From the NCBI GenBank assembly GCA_963844625.1, contig CAWJPF010000019.1, positions 62,001 through 126,000 of the forward strand: a stretch of DNA of 64,000 nt, given 5' to 3'. The notes under the pieces are model-generated. The model was not told the DNA's origin, searched no databases, and worked only from the letters and a program-made list of their open reading frames with translations. The translations under genes were made by a program, and so were the position numbers. This document shows, piece after piece, positions 41,249 to 49,967 of this stretch. Within the stretch, counting starts at the first letter, position 1, and every line of letters starts with the position of its first letter. This DNA comes from Palsa-504 sp963844625. Its GTDB lineage: Bacteria > Actinomycetota > Actinomycetes > Streptosporangiales > Streptosporangiaceae.

Positions 41249-41863
41249 ATGCCGGACTCTGTGATCCCTTGCGTCGGTGCCGTCATCAAGGACGGACAGG
41301 GCCGCCTGCTGCTGATCAAGCGCGGGCACGAGCCGGGCGCGGGGCTCTGGTCGATACCTGGCGGGAGGATAGAGGCGGGCGAGACGGACGCCGAGGCGCT
41401 GGTCAGGGAGATGCAAGAGGAAACGGGCCTCGTGGTGGAGCCGGGACGACTGCTGGGCCGCGTCCGGCGCCCAGGCCGGGACGGCGACGTCATCGACATC
41501 AGGGATTACGCGGCCACCGTGACCGGCGGCACGCTCCGGGCGGGCGACGACGCCGCCGATGCGCGCTGGGTGGCCGCCCCGGAACTCGCCACCCTCGCGG
41601 TCACAGAAGGCCTGCTCGAAGCCCTTACCGAATGGGGAGTTCTGGGGCAAGAACGACATTTATCGTCCGGTTTTTCCGCTTACCTGCCGGGAACGCTATT
41701 TGTTCCTGCTCGTGACGTCTCGCACTTTTGCATTCACTCCGGCGCATTCCTGCGGTTACTAAGAGAAGCTGGACGCGCGCCCGTTGGCCGCGATAAGTCC
41801 CGCCATCTTGCGGGATGCCTCGCCGGAAACCGTCCGTGTCGCGGACCTCTCCGCAACACCTGA
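41249..41863 (+). CDS. Nudix hydrolase with atypical C-terminal extension
   Basis: The Nudix box is complete: GGRIEAGETDAEALVREMQE and ETGL (residues about 35-58), with VIPCVGAVIKDGQGRLLLIKR before it. It hydrolyses nucleoside-diphosphate-linked compounds; the substrate is unknown. The ATG at 41249 follows an AT-rich region. The domain normally ends near LTEWGVL (residue about 133), but the frame continues for some 70 residues through DNA of lower GC and poor codon bias (from about 41640), ending RPCRGPLRNT. The tail is probably not part of the fold; a lost stop or frameshift is possible. Confidence 0.78.
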   Translation: MPDSVIPCVGAVIKDGQGRLLLIKRGHEPGAGLWSIPGGRIEAGETDAEALVREMQEETGLVVEPGRLLGRVRRPGRDGDVIDIRDYAATVTGGTLRAGDDAADARWVAAPELATLAVTEGLLEALTEWGVLGQERHLSSGFSAYLPGTLFVPARDVSHFCIHSGAFLRLLREAGRAPVGRDKSRHLAGCLAGNRPCRGPLRNT

Positions 41864-41996
41864 GCGTAGCGAACTATGGATTATCGGCGGGTGAACGTTG
41901 GCCAAGCACGGGACCCGAGCGGGCTCGCGGTCCGCTGGCGCGGCTAAGATTTGCGTTGCCCGGCTTACCTCCGATCTGAATCCGGCAGGTTCCGAC

Positions 41997-43133
41997 GTGC
42001 GACGTGCCGCGCTGAGCGCCGTCTTGGCGATATCCGCGGGAGTTCTCGCCGCGTGCAGCGGCGCACCGCCAGCGGACCTCGTCTCCGTGTCCAACGGCGG
42101 ATGCGGGAGCAGCTGGCAGCTGGCCGACCCTGGGTGGTATACCTTCCAGATCTACAACGCGGCCGCTGAAGGAGGCGAGGTCGACCTCGTCAACCCGGCC
42201 AACGGCGCTATCTACGCGGAGGTGGAAGGGCTCGGTCCCGGCACCACCAGCCCGATGCGCCTCGACGTGGGTTCAGGTTCCTACGCTTTCCGCTGCCTGT
42301 TCGACGACTACGACCCGATCACCGGGCCTACCGTGGTCATCGGCGGGCATACCCGCGGGACCCCCGCGATCCTCCCGATCACCAGCAACGACCTGCTCGC
42401 GCCGGCCAGCGAATACCACGCCTACGTCGCGGCGGGTCTGAGCACGCTGGCCGGCCAGGCCGGCGTCCTGGCCGCGGACGTCCGCAGCGGGAATCTCGGC
42501 GCGGCCAGAAGCGCCTGGCTCACCGCGCACCTCACCTACGAGCGGCTCGGGGCGGCGTACGACGCCTTCGGCCCCTTCGACGCCGAGATCGACGGCAGGC
42601 CGGACGGCCTGGCCGGCGGCGTGAACTCACCGCAGTGGACCGGCTTCTACCGGCTGGAGTACGGCTTGTGGCACGGGCAGAGCGCGCACGAGCTGAGCGG
42701 TGTCGCGGACACGCTTGGCGCCAACGTGCGCGCACTGCTCAAGTCATGGCCGGGCACTGAAATCAACTTGCTCGACATCGGGCTGCGCGCCCACGAGATC
42801 CTGGAGAACGCCCTGGAGTTCCAGCTCACCGGCCATGACGATTACGGCAGCGGCAGCACGCTCGCCACCACCCAGGCCAACATCGCCGGCACGCTCGAGC
42901 TGCTGACCGTCCTGCACCCGCTGCTGGTCCCGCGCTACACCGGGCTCCCCGCCGTATACACCTGGCTGGACCGTCTCCAGTCGCTGCTTAATCAAGGCAA
43001 GAGGCCGAACGGGCAGTGGATCCCCGTCTCGGAGCTCAGCGAGAGCAGCCGCCAGCAAATCGACGCGGCCTGCGGTCAGGCCCTGGAGGAACTGGCGCCG
43101 ATCGCCGCCATCACCGAACCGCGGATCACCTAA
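41997..43133 (+). CDS. EfeO-like imelysin/M75 lipoprotein with cupredoxin-type domain
   Basis: GTG at 41997 gives a lipoprotein signal (VRRAALSAVLAISAGVLAAC, lipobox LAAC). A cupredoxin-like beta domain follows (about residues 30-125). A C-terminal M75/imelysin helical domain then follows, with AHLTYERLGAAYDAFGPFD, FYRLEYGLWHG and LGLRAHEILENALEFQ-like segments. This is the EfeO plan: periplasmic/extracytoplasmic ferrous or ferric iron delivery. The stop overlaps the peroxidase ATG (TAATG). The permease EfeU is not adjacent. A longer frame from TTG 41898 exists but would spoil the signal peptide. Confidence 0.82.
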   Translation: MRRAALSAVLAISAGVLAACSGAPPADLVSVSNGGCGSSWQLADPGWYTFQIYNAAAEGGEVDLVNPANGAIYAEVEGLGPGTTSPMRLDVGSGSYAFRCLFDDYDPITGPTVVIGGHTRGTPAILPITSNDLLAPASEYHAYVAAGLSTLAGQAGVLAADVRSGNLGAARSAWLTAHLTYERLGAAYDAFGPFDAEIDGRPDGLAGGVNSPQWTGFYRLEYGLWHGQSAHELSGVADTLGANVRALLKSWPGTEINLLDIGLRAHEILENALEFQLTGHDDYGSGSTLATTQANIAGTLELLTVLHPLLVPRYTGLPAVYTWLDRLQSLLNQGKRPNGQWIPVSELSESSRQQIDAACGQALEELAPIAAITEPRIT

Positions 43134-44545
43134 TGCCCGAGTCCATGCCACCCGAATCACCGCCGCCGGAGCCCACCCCGGCCGGATCCGCCCCGGCCGG
43201 ATCCGCCCCGCCCGAACCCGCCCCGCCCGAACCCGCCCCGCCCGAACCCGCGGCGGCCGGGTCCAGGCCGGCCGCCCCATCCGTCCCGGGGTCACCGCGC
43301 CGGGCGTTCCTGCGCGGCGCCCTGAGCGCGGGCGTCACCGGCGCCGTGGCGGGCGCGGCCGCCGGTTACGCCTACCGCGCCACCGGGCCGGCACCCGCTA
43401 GCCAGCTGGCGCTGGAAAACGCCGAGACCGGGCTGCTTGCGCCGGTGCCGTTTCACGGCAAACACCAGGCCGGCATCCTGCCCCAGCCGCAGCGCCAGAC
43501 CGCGGTGATCGCGTTCGGCGCGACCGCGGACGGACGCGGGGAACTCGTCGATCTTTTCCAGGCGATCACCGCGCGGGCCAGGTTCCTGACCGCCGGCGGT
43601 ACCCCGCCGCCGGTCGGCATCGGGGCGCCGCCTGCCGACTCCGGTGTGCTCGGGCCGACCGTAGTGCCGGACGGCCTCACCGTGACGGTCGGCGTCGGAT
43701 CCACGCTCTTCGACGAGCGCTACGGGCTGACCGCCCAGTTGCCCGCGAAGCTCACGCCGATGCGCACGTTCCCTAACGACGATCTCGACCCAGCGCAGTG
43801 CGGCGGCGACCTGGTGGTTCAGCTCAGCGCGGGGAACACGGACACGGTCATGCACGCGCTGCGCGACATCGCCAGGCACACCAGGGGCGGCATGCAGGCG
43901 CTGTGGCGCATCGACGGGTTCTCGAGCCCGGCCCGGCCGAGCGGGACCATGCCGCGCAACATGCTCGGGTTCATGGACGGCATCTCCAACCCGGACACGA
44001 GCGAGACGGCCCAGCTGGACAGCCTCGTCTGGATCCAGCCGAACACCGCGGGCGAGCCCGCCTGGACCGCCGGCGGCAGCTACTTCGTGGTCCGGCTGAT
44101 CAGGATGCTCATAGAGTTCTGGGACCGGGTGGACATCGCCGAGCAGGAGAACATGATCGGCCGCCGCCGGGCCAGCGGCTACCTGCTCGACGCGGACAGC
44201 ATCGACGCGACGCCGGACTTCGCCCTGGACCCCACTGGGGATGTGATCCCGCTGACCGCGCACCTGCGGCTCGCCAACCCGCGGACACCGCAAACCGCCG
44301 GCAGCCGGATCCTGCGGCGTGCCTACAACTACGACCGCGGCCTGGACCAGGTTGGGGACCTGGACGTCGGGCTGGTCTTCACCTGCTTCCAGCAGGACAT
44401 AAGGCGCCAGTTCGAGGCGGTGCAGACGCGCCTGATCGGCGAGCCGCTGACCGACTACATCAGCCCGTTCGGCGGCGGCTACTTCCTGGCCCTGCCCGGG
44501 GTCGCGAACGGCTCCGACTACCTGGGCCGGGCCCTGCTCACATGA
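43133..44545 (+). CDS. Tat-exported DyP-type peroxidase (EfeB-like)
   Basis: A 470-residue haem peroxidase. The N-terminal 45 residues are Pro/Glu/Ala repeats (PEPAP, PAGSA) encoded by 15-nt units, then a twin-arginine signal SPRRAFLRGALSAGVTGAV. The DyP core has the distal motif GFMDGISNP with catalytic Asp, the conserved RNMLGF region, TAHLRLANPR with the probable proximal His, and the C-terminal FGGGYFLALPGV. With EfeO it forms an EfeOB pair that may extract iron from haem or oxidise Fe(II). Homologues are Tat substrates, and a tatB gene lies 3.5 kb away. Confidence 0.88.
   Translation: MPESMPPESPPPEPTPAGSAPAGSAPPEPAPPEPAPPEPAAAGSRPAAPSVPGSPRRAFLRGALSAGVTGAVAGAAAGYAYRATGPAPASQLALENAETGLLAPVPFHGKHQAGILPQPQRQTAVIAFGATADGRGELVDLFQAITARARFLTAGGTPPPVGIGAPPADSGVLGPTVVPDGLTVTVGVGSTLFDERYGLTAQLPAKLTPMRTFPNDDLDPAQCGGDLVVQLSAGNTDTVMHALRDIARHTRGGMQALWRIDGFSSPARPSGTMPRNMLGFMDGISNPDTSETAQLDSLVWIQPNTAGEPAWTAGGSYFVVRLIRMLIEFWDRVDIAEQENMIGRRRASGYLLDADSIDATPDFALDPTGDVIPLTAHLRLANPRTPQTAGSRILRRAYNYDRGLDQVGDLDVGLVFTCFQQDIRRQFEAVQTRLIGEPLTDYISPFGGGYFLALPGVANGSDYLGRALLT
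43177..43254 (+). repeat. 15-nt tandem repeats in the peroxidase N-terminus
   Basis: Two copies of a CGGCCGGATCCGCCC unit followed by three copies of a CGCCCGAACCCGCCC unit encode AGSAP and PEPAP pentapeptides before the Tat signal. Confidence 0.85.
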
Positions 44546-44756
44546 GTGCCCGGTGCATCGCCGCACACGCCACGATCCCGGTTCGGTGACAGATTCTTGA
44601 CCGTGCGTTTCCTTTCTGGTCAGATTATGTGCGTATCTGTGTCATCCCGTTGTGCCAATTTTGCACCTGGGTGCGCGTTCGCGCGCACCGCGCCGCGGCC
44701 CCGGAGCCTCTAGGGGGTTCGCCGGCCCATTCAGCCAGCAGACTCAGGAGGGCAAG
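44546..44756 (+). promoter_or_regulatory. Promoter region of the phosphoesterase gene
   Basis: About 210 bases between the peroxidase and the phosphoesterase. TTGACC (44597-44602) and CAGATT (44621-44626), 18 nt apart, are the best promoter pair; the stretch around 44600-44665 is AT-richer than the surroundings. CCGGTTCGG at 44577, 32 nt after the peroxidase stop, is a weak match to the recurring CCGTTCGG element. Confidence 0.45.
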
Positions 44757-46481
44757 ATGGGCGAAGGCCCAGTCACGGTCCGTGTCAGGCGGAGGAAAGC
44801 CCGGTACTACGCGGCCATCGGCGCCGTCATCGTGGTGAGCGCCGGCGTTGCCGTCGGCACCACGGTGGCAGGCGCGAACGCCGCGCCGAACACCGTCAAC
44901 GCGGTGGCCGTCCCCAAGGCCACCCCGGCGAGCAGCTGGACCATCACGCCAGGGACCGCGACGCCGATCAAGCACCTCGTGGTCCTCTTCGACGAGAACC
45001 AGTCCTTCGACCACTACTTCGGGACCTACCCGTACGCGGCCAATACCGACGGGAGCACCTTCCACGCCAAGCCTGGCACCCCGACGGTGAACGGCCTGTA
45101 CTCCAAGATCACCAAGAACGGCCCGGCCGGTCCGCTGCTCACCGCCAACCCGAACAGCTACAACCCCGCGCGGCTCACCCACTCCCAGGCCCTGACCTGC
45201 GACCAGAACCATGGCTACACGCCGGAGCAGAACGCGGTCAACGGCGGCAAGATGAACATGTTCGTCCAGTTCACCGAGAGCGCCTCGACCTGCGCCGCGG
45301 GTACGGACGAGTTCTTCCAGCCCGGCCTGGTCATGGACTACTTCGACGGCAACACGGTCACCGGGTTGTGGAACTACGCGCAGAACTACGCGATGAGCGA
45401 CAACAACTTCGACCCCGTCTTCGGCCCGTCCACCCCCGGTGCGCTCGACCTGGCGTCGGGCAACACCGGTGGCGGCTACGCCGTCAACCCGACCACCGGC
45501 GCGACGGAGCCGGACGCGGGCACGGTCAGCGCGCTGAACAGTGCCGGGCTGGGCACGATCTACGGCGACCTCGACCCCGCCTACGACGACTGCTCCGACG
45601 CCAGCCACACCTCGACCAACCCAGTCGGGGTCATGACCGGCCAGAACATCGGCGACCTGCTCAACACCAAGAACATCAGCTGGGGCTGGTTCCAGGGCGG
45701 GTTCGCGCCGACCTCAACCAACTCGGCCGGTTACGCGGTCTGCGGCGCCGAGCACGAGAACATCGGCGGCAACGAGGTCACCGACTACTCGCCGCACCAC
45801 AACCCGTTCCAGTACTACAAGTCCACCGCCAACCCCAAGCACCTGCCGCCGAGCTCCGAGGCGGCCATCGGCCACACTGACCAGGCCAACCACCAGTACG
45901 ACCTGTCCGACTTTTACGAGACGCTCACCGACGGCAACATGCCGGCGGTCAGCTTCCTTAAGGCGGCGGAATACCAGGACGCCCACCCCGGCTACTCCGA
46001 CCCGCTGGACGAGCAGACATTCCTGGTGAACACGATCAACCAGATCGAGAAGTCCAAGTTCTGGAAGTCCACCGCGATCGTCATCACCTACGACGACTCC
46101 GACGGCTGGTACGACCACCAGGTCATGCCGATCGTGAACGGGTCCAACACGTCGGCGGACACCCCGTTCTGCTCCTCGGCGCCGACCACGCTGGACAGCT
46201 GGACCACCCGCTGCGGCTTCGGCCAGCGGCTGCCCATGATCGTGATCTCGCCCTGGACCCGGCAGAACTACGTCAGCAACAACCTGACCGACACCGCCTC
46301 GGTCACCAATTTCATCGAGGACAACTGGCTGCACGCACAGCGGCTCGGCGACGGCTCCTACGACGCCATCTCCGGCAGCCTCTACGCGAAGGGCGGACTG
46401 CTCGACTTCCGCGTTAAGCCGAATTTCCGGCCCCTCATCCTCAACCCGGCCACGGGCGAGGTCGTCAGCGGCTCGTGGTAA
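44757..46481 (+). CDS. Secreted phosphoesterase (phospholipase C/acid phosphatase family)
   Basis: A 574-residue exported enzyme of the phosphoesterase family PF04185. The N-terminus is basic (RVRRRKARYY), followed by a hydrophobic helix AAIGAVIVVSAGVAVGTTV and Ala-X-Ala cleavage near GANAAP. Catalytic motifs: VVLFDENQSFDHYFGTYPY (residues about 78-96), AMSDNNFDPVFGPSTPGALD, GAEHENIGGNEVTDYSPHHN and YDDSDGWYDHQ. It releases phosphate or diacylglycerol from phospho-compounds outside the cell. The ATG at 44757 follows CAGGAGGG; the longer open frame upstream lacks support. A hairpin follows the stop. Confidence 0.9.
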   Translation: MGEGPVTVRVRRRKARYYAAIGAVIVVSAGVAVGTTVAGANAAPNTVNAVAVPKATPASSWTITPGTATPIKHLVVLFDENQSFDHYFGTYPYAANTDGSTFHAKPGTPTVNGLYSKITKNGPAGPLLTANPNSYNPARLTHSQALTCDQNHGYTPEQNAVNGGKMNMFVQFTESASTCAAGTDEFFQPGLVMDYFDGNTVTGLWNYAQNYAMSDNNFDPVFGPSTPGALDLASGNTGGGYAVNPTTGATEPDAGTVSALNSAGLGTIYGDLDPAYDDCSDASHTSTNPVGVMTGQNIGDLLNTKNISWGWFQGGFAPTSTNSAGYAVCGAEHENIGGNEVTDYSPHHNPFQYYKSTANPKHLPPSSEAAIGHTDQANHQYDLSDFYETLTDGNMPAVSFLKAAEYQDAHPGYSDPLDEQTFLVNTINQIEKSKFWKSTAIVITYDDSDGWYDHQVMPIVNGSNTSADTPFCSSAPTTLDSWTTRCGFGQRLPMIVISPWTRQNYVSNNLTDTASVTNFIEDNWLHAQRLGDGSYDAISGSLYAKGGLLDFRVKPNFRPLILNPATGEVVSGSW

Positions 46482-46502
46482 CTCCCGCTTAAGGCGAAAC
46501 GG

Positions 46503-46526
46503 CGGCGACCGTACCCACGGTCGCCG
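46503..46526 (+). terminator. Terminator of the phosphoesterase gene
   Basis: CGGCGACCGT (46503-46512) and ACGGTCGCCG (46517-46526) form a 10-bp stem with a 4-nt loop, 22 nt after the stop codon. Confidence 0.75.
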
Positions 46527-46606
46527 TCGTCGCCAGGGGGCGATGCGGCGGTGCGGAGGCAGGCACCGAGGCCCGTTCGGCATCATGGGTCTTACGGGGG
46601 CCTGGG

Positions 46607-46621
46607 TAGCATGAAGCCATG
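46607..46621 (+). promoter_or_regulatory. Leaderless promoter of mrp
   Basis: TAGCAT at 46607-46612 ends 6 nt before the ATG at 46619, and no ribosome-binding site is visible, so the transcript probably starts at the ATG. The element GCCCGTTCGG lies at 46571-46580 upstream. Confidence 0.45.
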
Positions 46622-47764
46622 ACCTCCCCGCATATGACCCCGCCCAGCGCCGAGCAGGTTACCCGCGCGCTCGACGGCGTGCAGGACCCCGAGATCCACC
46701 GGCCGATCACCGAGCTCGGCATGGTCAAGAACATCGACGTCGCGGCCGACGGGGCGGTACTCGTCGAGGTCTGGCTGACCGTCGCGGGGTGCCCGCTGCG
46801 GGACAAAATCACCCGGGACGTGACCGCGGCGGTCGGCAAGGTGCCCGGGGTGTCGTCGGTCCGCGTCGAGCTGGACGTGATGAGCGATGCGCAGCGGCAG
46901 GCCTTGCAGTCACAGCTGCGCGGCGGGCGGGCCGAGCCGCAGATCCCGTTCGCCCAGCCGTCCTCGCTGACCCGCGTGTACGCGGTGGCCAGCGGCAAGG
47001 GCGGCGTGGGCAAGTCGTCGGTCACGGTGAACCTGGCCGCCGCGCTGGCCGCGGCGGGCCACCGGACCGGCGTCGTGGACGCCGATATCTACGGGCATTC
47101 GATCCCGCGGATGCTGGGCGTCACCGGCCGGCCGACCCCGGTCGAGAACATGATCATGCCGCCGTCGGCCCACGACGTGAAGGTCATATCGATCGGCATG
47201 TTCACCAAGGGCAACACGCCCGTGGTCTGGCGCGGGCCGATGCTGCACCGCGCGTTGCAGCAGTTCCTCGCCGACGTCTTCTGGGGCGACCTGGATGTCC
47301 TGCTGCTCGACTTGCCGCCGGGCACCGGCGACATCGCCATTTCGGTGGGCCAGATGCTGCCGACCGCCGAGCTGCTCGTCGTGACCACCCCCCAGCTGGC
47401 AGCGGCCGAGGTCGCCGAGCGGGCGGGCGCGATCGCGTCGCAGACGCATCAGCGGGTGGCCGGGGTCATCGAGAACATGTCCTACCTCGTCTGCGCGCAC
47501 TGCGGCGAGCACACGGAACTGTTCGGCTCGGGCGGCGGCGCCTCCGTGGCGACCGCGCTCAGCCAGCTCAGCGGCGCGCAGGTGCCGCTGCTCGGGCAGG
47601 TGCCGATTGACGTCCGGCTGCGCGAAGGCGGCGATAAGGGCGTGCCGCTGGTGCTCAGCGACCCCGACTCCCCGGCCGCGCTCGCGCTGCGGAAGATCGC
47701 CGACGAGCTCGGTGCGCGCGGCCGCGGCCTGGCCGGGCGGCACCTCAGCCTCACGCCGCGGTAG
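46619..47764 (+). CDS. mrp: Mrp/ApbC-type Fe-S cluster carrier ATPase
   Basis: A 381-residue protein with an N-terminal MIP18/DUF59 domain (PEIHRPITELGMVKNIDV, GCPLRDKI) and a ParA-like P-loop ATPase domain: deviant Walker A GKGGVGKSSVTVNLA near residue 127, switch VVDADIYGHSIPRML, VLLLDLPPGTGD. The Fe-S-ligating pair is CAHCG near residue 298. It holds and transfers [4Fe-4S] clusters. Its position beside tatB and sigE matches other actinomycetes. The mRNA is probably leaderless. Confidence 0.94.
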   Translation: MTSPHMTPPSAEQVTRALDGVQDPEIHRPITELGMVKNIDVAADGAVLVEVWLTVAGCPLRDKITRDVTAAVGKVPGVSSVRVELDVMSDAQRQALQSQLRGGRAEPQIPFAQPSSLTRVYAVASGKGGVGKSSVTVNLAAALAAAGHRTGVVDADIYGHSIPRMLGVTGRPTPVENMIMPPSAHDVKVISIGMFTKGNTPVVWRGPMLHRALQQFLADVFWGDLDVLLLDLPPGTGDIAISVGQMLPTAELLVVTTPQLAAAEVAERAGAIASQTHQRVAGVIENMSYLVCAHCGEHTELFGSGGGASVATALSQLSGAQVPLLGQVPIDVRLREGGDKGVPLVLSDPDSPAALALRKIADELGARGRGLAGRHLSLTPR

Positions 47765-47783
47765 GCGTTCCGGGGTTCTGGGG

Positions 47784-48131
47784 TCAGGTCGCGTCGGTGT
47801 CGAACGGAGGGCGCTCGCCCGGTGCGAGCAGCGTCCCGTTGGCCCGGGCCTGACGCGAAGCCTGCGCAGCGGCCTGGGCGGAGTCCCCGTTGACGTCATC
47901 GAAGAGATGCTTCTGCAGGAACCGCTTCGGGTTCAGATCGTCGATGTCGAAGTCCTGAAACTCGGGTCCGAGCCCTTCCCGCAGATCGGTCTTGGCCCCC
48001 TCGGCGATCCGGCGCAGGTCGCGGAGGGCCCGGCCCGCCTGGGAGGCGATCTTCGGCAGCTCGTTCGGGCCGAAAATGATCAGCGCGATCACCGCAAGGA
48101 CCAGCAGCTTGAAGGGGGACAGGTCAAACAC
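47784..48131 (-). CDS. tatB: Twin-arginine translocase subunit TatB
   Basis: A 115-residue protein with one N-terminal transmembrane helix (FDLSPFKLLVLAVIALIIFG), the FGPNELPKI hinge, and an amphipathic helix ASQAGRALRDLRRIAEGAKT typical of TatB rather than TatA. The C-terminal 60 residues are charged and disordered. Part of the Tat receptor complex with TatC, which is not in the window. Preceded by the RseB-like gene on the same strand. Confidence 0.88.
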   Translation of the reverse strand: MFDLSPFKLLVLAVIALIIFGPNELPKIASQAGRALRDLRRIAEGAKTDLREGLGPEFQDFDIDDLNPKRFLQKHLFDDVNGDSAQAAAQASRQARANGTLLAPGERPPFDTDAT

Positions 48132-48187
48132 GCTCAGTTTCCCGTCTGGCAGGCGAACAAACGCTCTCGCAGGTCCACTCTAAACCG

Positions 48188-49411
48188 TCAGCCGAAGGGA
48201 TCGGCCCAGGAGGCCAGCCGGACGAAGCCCCGCGACATGCGCTTCCAGAAGCCCGGCGGCGCGTCATGCGGCAGCGCGCCGACCACCGCGTCCACGGTCT
48301 GGACCGGCGCGTCCGCCATCACGGTGTACACCATGCCGTGGCCGGACCAGGTGAGAGATCGCTGGTCTGGCTCCGCGACGTAGATCACGTGGCCGCCTAC
48401 CTTGGCTTTCTGCCAGCCGGCCAGGCTGGCCGCCAGGTCGCCGCGTTGCTCGAACACCGAGACCACGGACAGGCCGTCTGAGTAGCCGAGGTGGAGCACG
48501 GTGCCCGCGCTCGTCGTGGTCTGGGCTCCGGTGAACAACGAGAGGCCATCGGGAAGTTCGGCGGGGACCAGCCAGCCGCTTGTGTGCAGCGCGAGAAGCT
48601 GGGCCTGCGAAAGCGGATCGGCCCACGGCCCGGACGGCCCGGCCGTCGAGCCGGCCGCCGGGGCGGCCGCCTGCCCCGGGCGGGCGAAGCGAACGTTGAG
48701 GAACACGTCCTGGCCGATCACGTGCGCAGCTGAGTCGAAGACCACCCGCTCGAGGGGCAACTTGGTGGCGTCGTCCAGCCAGATCCTCGCGGCCAGGCTG
48801 CCGTCGTCCCGCCAGGCCTCGATCACCTGCGCGGTCCGGCTGTCCGCCGAGCCCGCGCCCGCGTAGACCACGACATAGTGCGTCTCAAGCAACTGCACCA
48901 GGGAGAGCGTGATACCGAGCACACCCTCGGGGGCCTGGCCGTCGGTGTCCGAGGACAGGTAGGGCTGGCTGCTTAGCGAGGTCCCCGCGGTCAGCGTCTT
49001 GGTCACCGTCTGGCCGCCGCTGACGTGCCAGATGTCGGAAACGAGGACGCTCCCGCTGCCGTTGTCCCAGCGCGTCGTTACTTCCTCGCCCTGGTAAGAC
49101 GTCAGTATCGCCGCCTGAGCCGCCTGGTCCAGCAGGCTCACTGCGCGCGCGCTGGTGTGCCGCCGTACCGTCGCGGGGGCCTTGTCCGTCACCGCGGGGG
49201 AACCGCCGACCGCCGCGCCCATGTCATTGAGGGCCGCCGCCCGGGATGTCGCCGGGCCGGCCTGGCCGCTGCACGCCGTGACCAGGAACCCAGGCAGCGC
49301 CACCACCAGCGCGGCCGCCAGCAGCAGGGGCGACCGGCCGTCACGGCAGCGCCCCACGGCAGAACTAAGCGTGAACACACGGGCCTCACGGTCACGGCGC
49401 GTCAGAGTCAA
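48188..49411 (-). CDS. RseB-like (MucB/RseB) sigma-E regulatory lipoprotein
   Basis: A 407-residue extracytoplasmic protein. The signal region LLLAAALVVALPGFLVTACSG has a lipobox VTAC; the true start may be later than 49411. A LolA/RseB-like beta domain (residues about 90-230, with YQGEEVTTRWDNGSGSVLVSD and WLDDATKLPLERVVFD) and a smaller C-terminal domain ending KRMSRGFVRL follow. In proteobacteria RseB binds the anti-sigma factor and senses lipids. The gene lies directly behind the anti-sigma gene, overlapping it by 20 nt, so the same role is likely here. Mycobacteria have htrA at this place instead. Confidence 0.8.
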   Translation of the reverse strand: MTLTRRDREARVFTLSSAVGRCRDGRSPLLLAAALVVALPGFLVTACSGQAGPATSRAAALNDMGAAVGGSPAVTDKAPATVRRHTSARAVSLLDQAAQAAILTSYQGEEVTTRWDNGSGSVLVSDIWHVSGGQTVTKTLTAGTSLSSQPYLSSDTDGQAPEGVLGITLSLVQLLETHYVVVYAGAGSADSRTAQVIEAWRDDGSLAARIWLDDATKLPLERVVFDSAAHVIGQDVFLNVRFARPGQAAAPAAGSTAGPSGPWADPLSQAQLLALHTSGWLVPAELPDGLSLFTGAQTTTSAGTVLHLGYSDGLSVVSVFEQRGDLAASLAGWQKAKVGGHVIYVAEPDQRSLTWSGHGMVYTVMADAPVQTVDAVVGALPHDAPPGFWKRMSRGFVRLASWADPFG

Positions 49412-49967
49412 ATGCAGAGGCCGAAGCGGCGGGCTGCGCCGACGGCAGAGGTGCCGGGACTTCGCCCGTCGTGATGGCGTGCTCCACGCTGTACATCTCC
49501 ACAGGCGGGGTAATCCCCGGCCCCGGCGCCGCCGTGCCCCCGCCGCCCACCGTGAACGCGGCCGTGCCGAGACCGACGACCAGGGAGACGGTGCCGAGCA
49601 TCAGGTAGCGCCGGCGATGGGCGGAGCGCGGCCGGCGGGCTCCCGGCCGCGCTGGCCGCGGCGGAGTCAGGCCGGCCACAGGCCGGTGGCCGGGCACTAT
49701 CCGCAGCCGCCGGCGCCGCGACGGCATCGGGCCGCCTGGGCCGGTCATCTCGATCAGGCGCCTGGTCATCGCCGCCTCGGCCGGCACTCCGGTCGCTCCG
49801 CTCGCTCCGGTCGTGAGCCCGCGCAGTTTCCGCTTCAGGGCGCGCAGCTCAGCGGCTTCGGCCCGGCACTGCTCGCAGCTGGCCAGGTGAGCGTGTGCGC
49901 GATCGCGTTCGGCTCCGTCTAGCTCGCCGTCGACCAGGGCCGACAGCCGGTCACCGAGATGGCTCAT
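49392..49967 (-). CDS. Zinc-binding anti-sigma factor (RseA-like)
   Basis: A 191-residue membrane anti-sigma factor. The N-terminal ZAS domain has the H-x3-C-x2-C motif in HAHLASCEQC (residues 25-34). One transmembrane helix (LMLGTVSLVVGLGTAAFTV, about 122-140) leads to a short Pro/Ala-rich exterior part. It should hold the SigE-like factor inactive until stress. The ATG overlaps the sigE stop by 4 nt, giving a fixed ratio. Basic Arg-rich stretches (PSRRRRLRIVPG) precede the membrane helix. Confidence 0.88.
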   Translation of the reverse strand: MSHLGDRLSALVDGELDGAERDRAHAHLASCEQCRAEAAELRALKRKLRGLTTGASGATGVPAEAAMTRRLIEMTGPGGPMPSRRRRLRIVPGHRPVAGLTPPRPARPGARRPRSAHRRRYLMLGTVSLVVGLGTAAFTVGGGGTAAPGPGITPPVEMYSVEHAITTGEVPAPLPSAQPAASASAFDSDAP

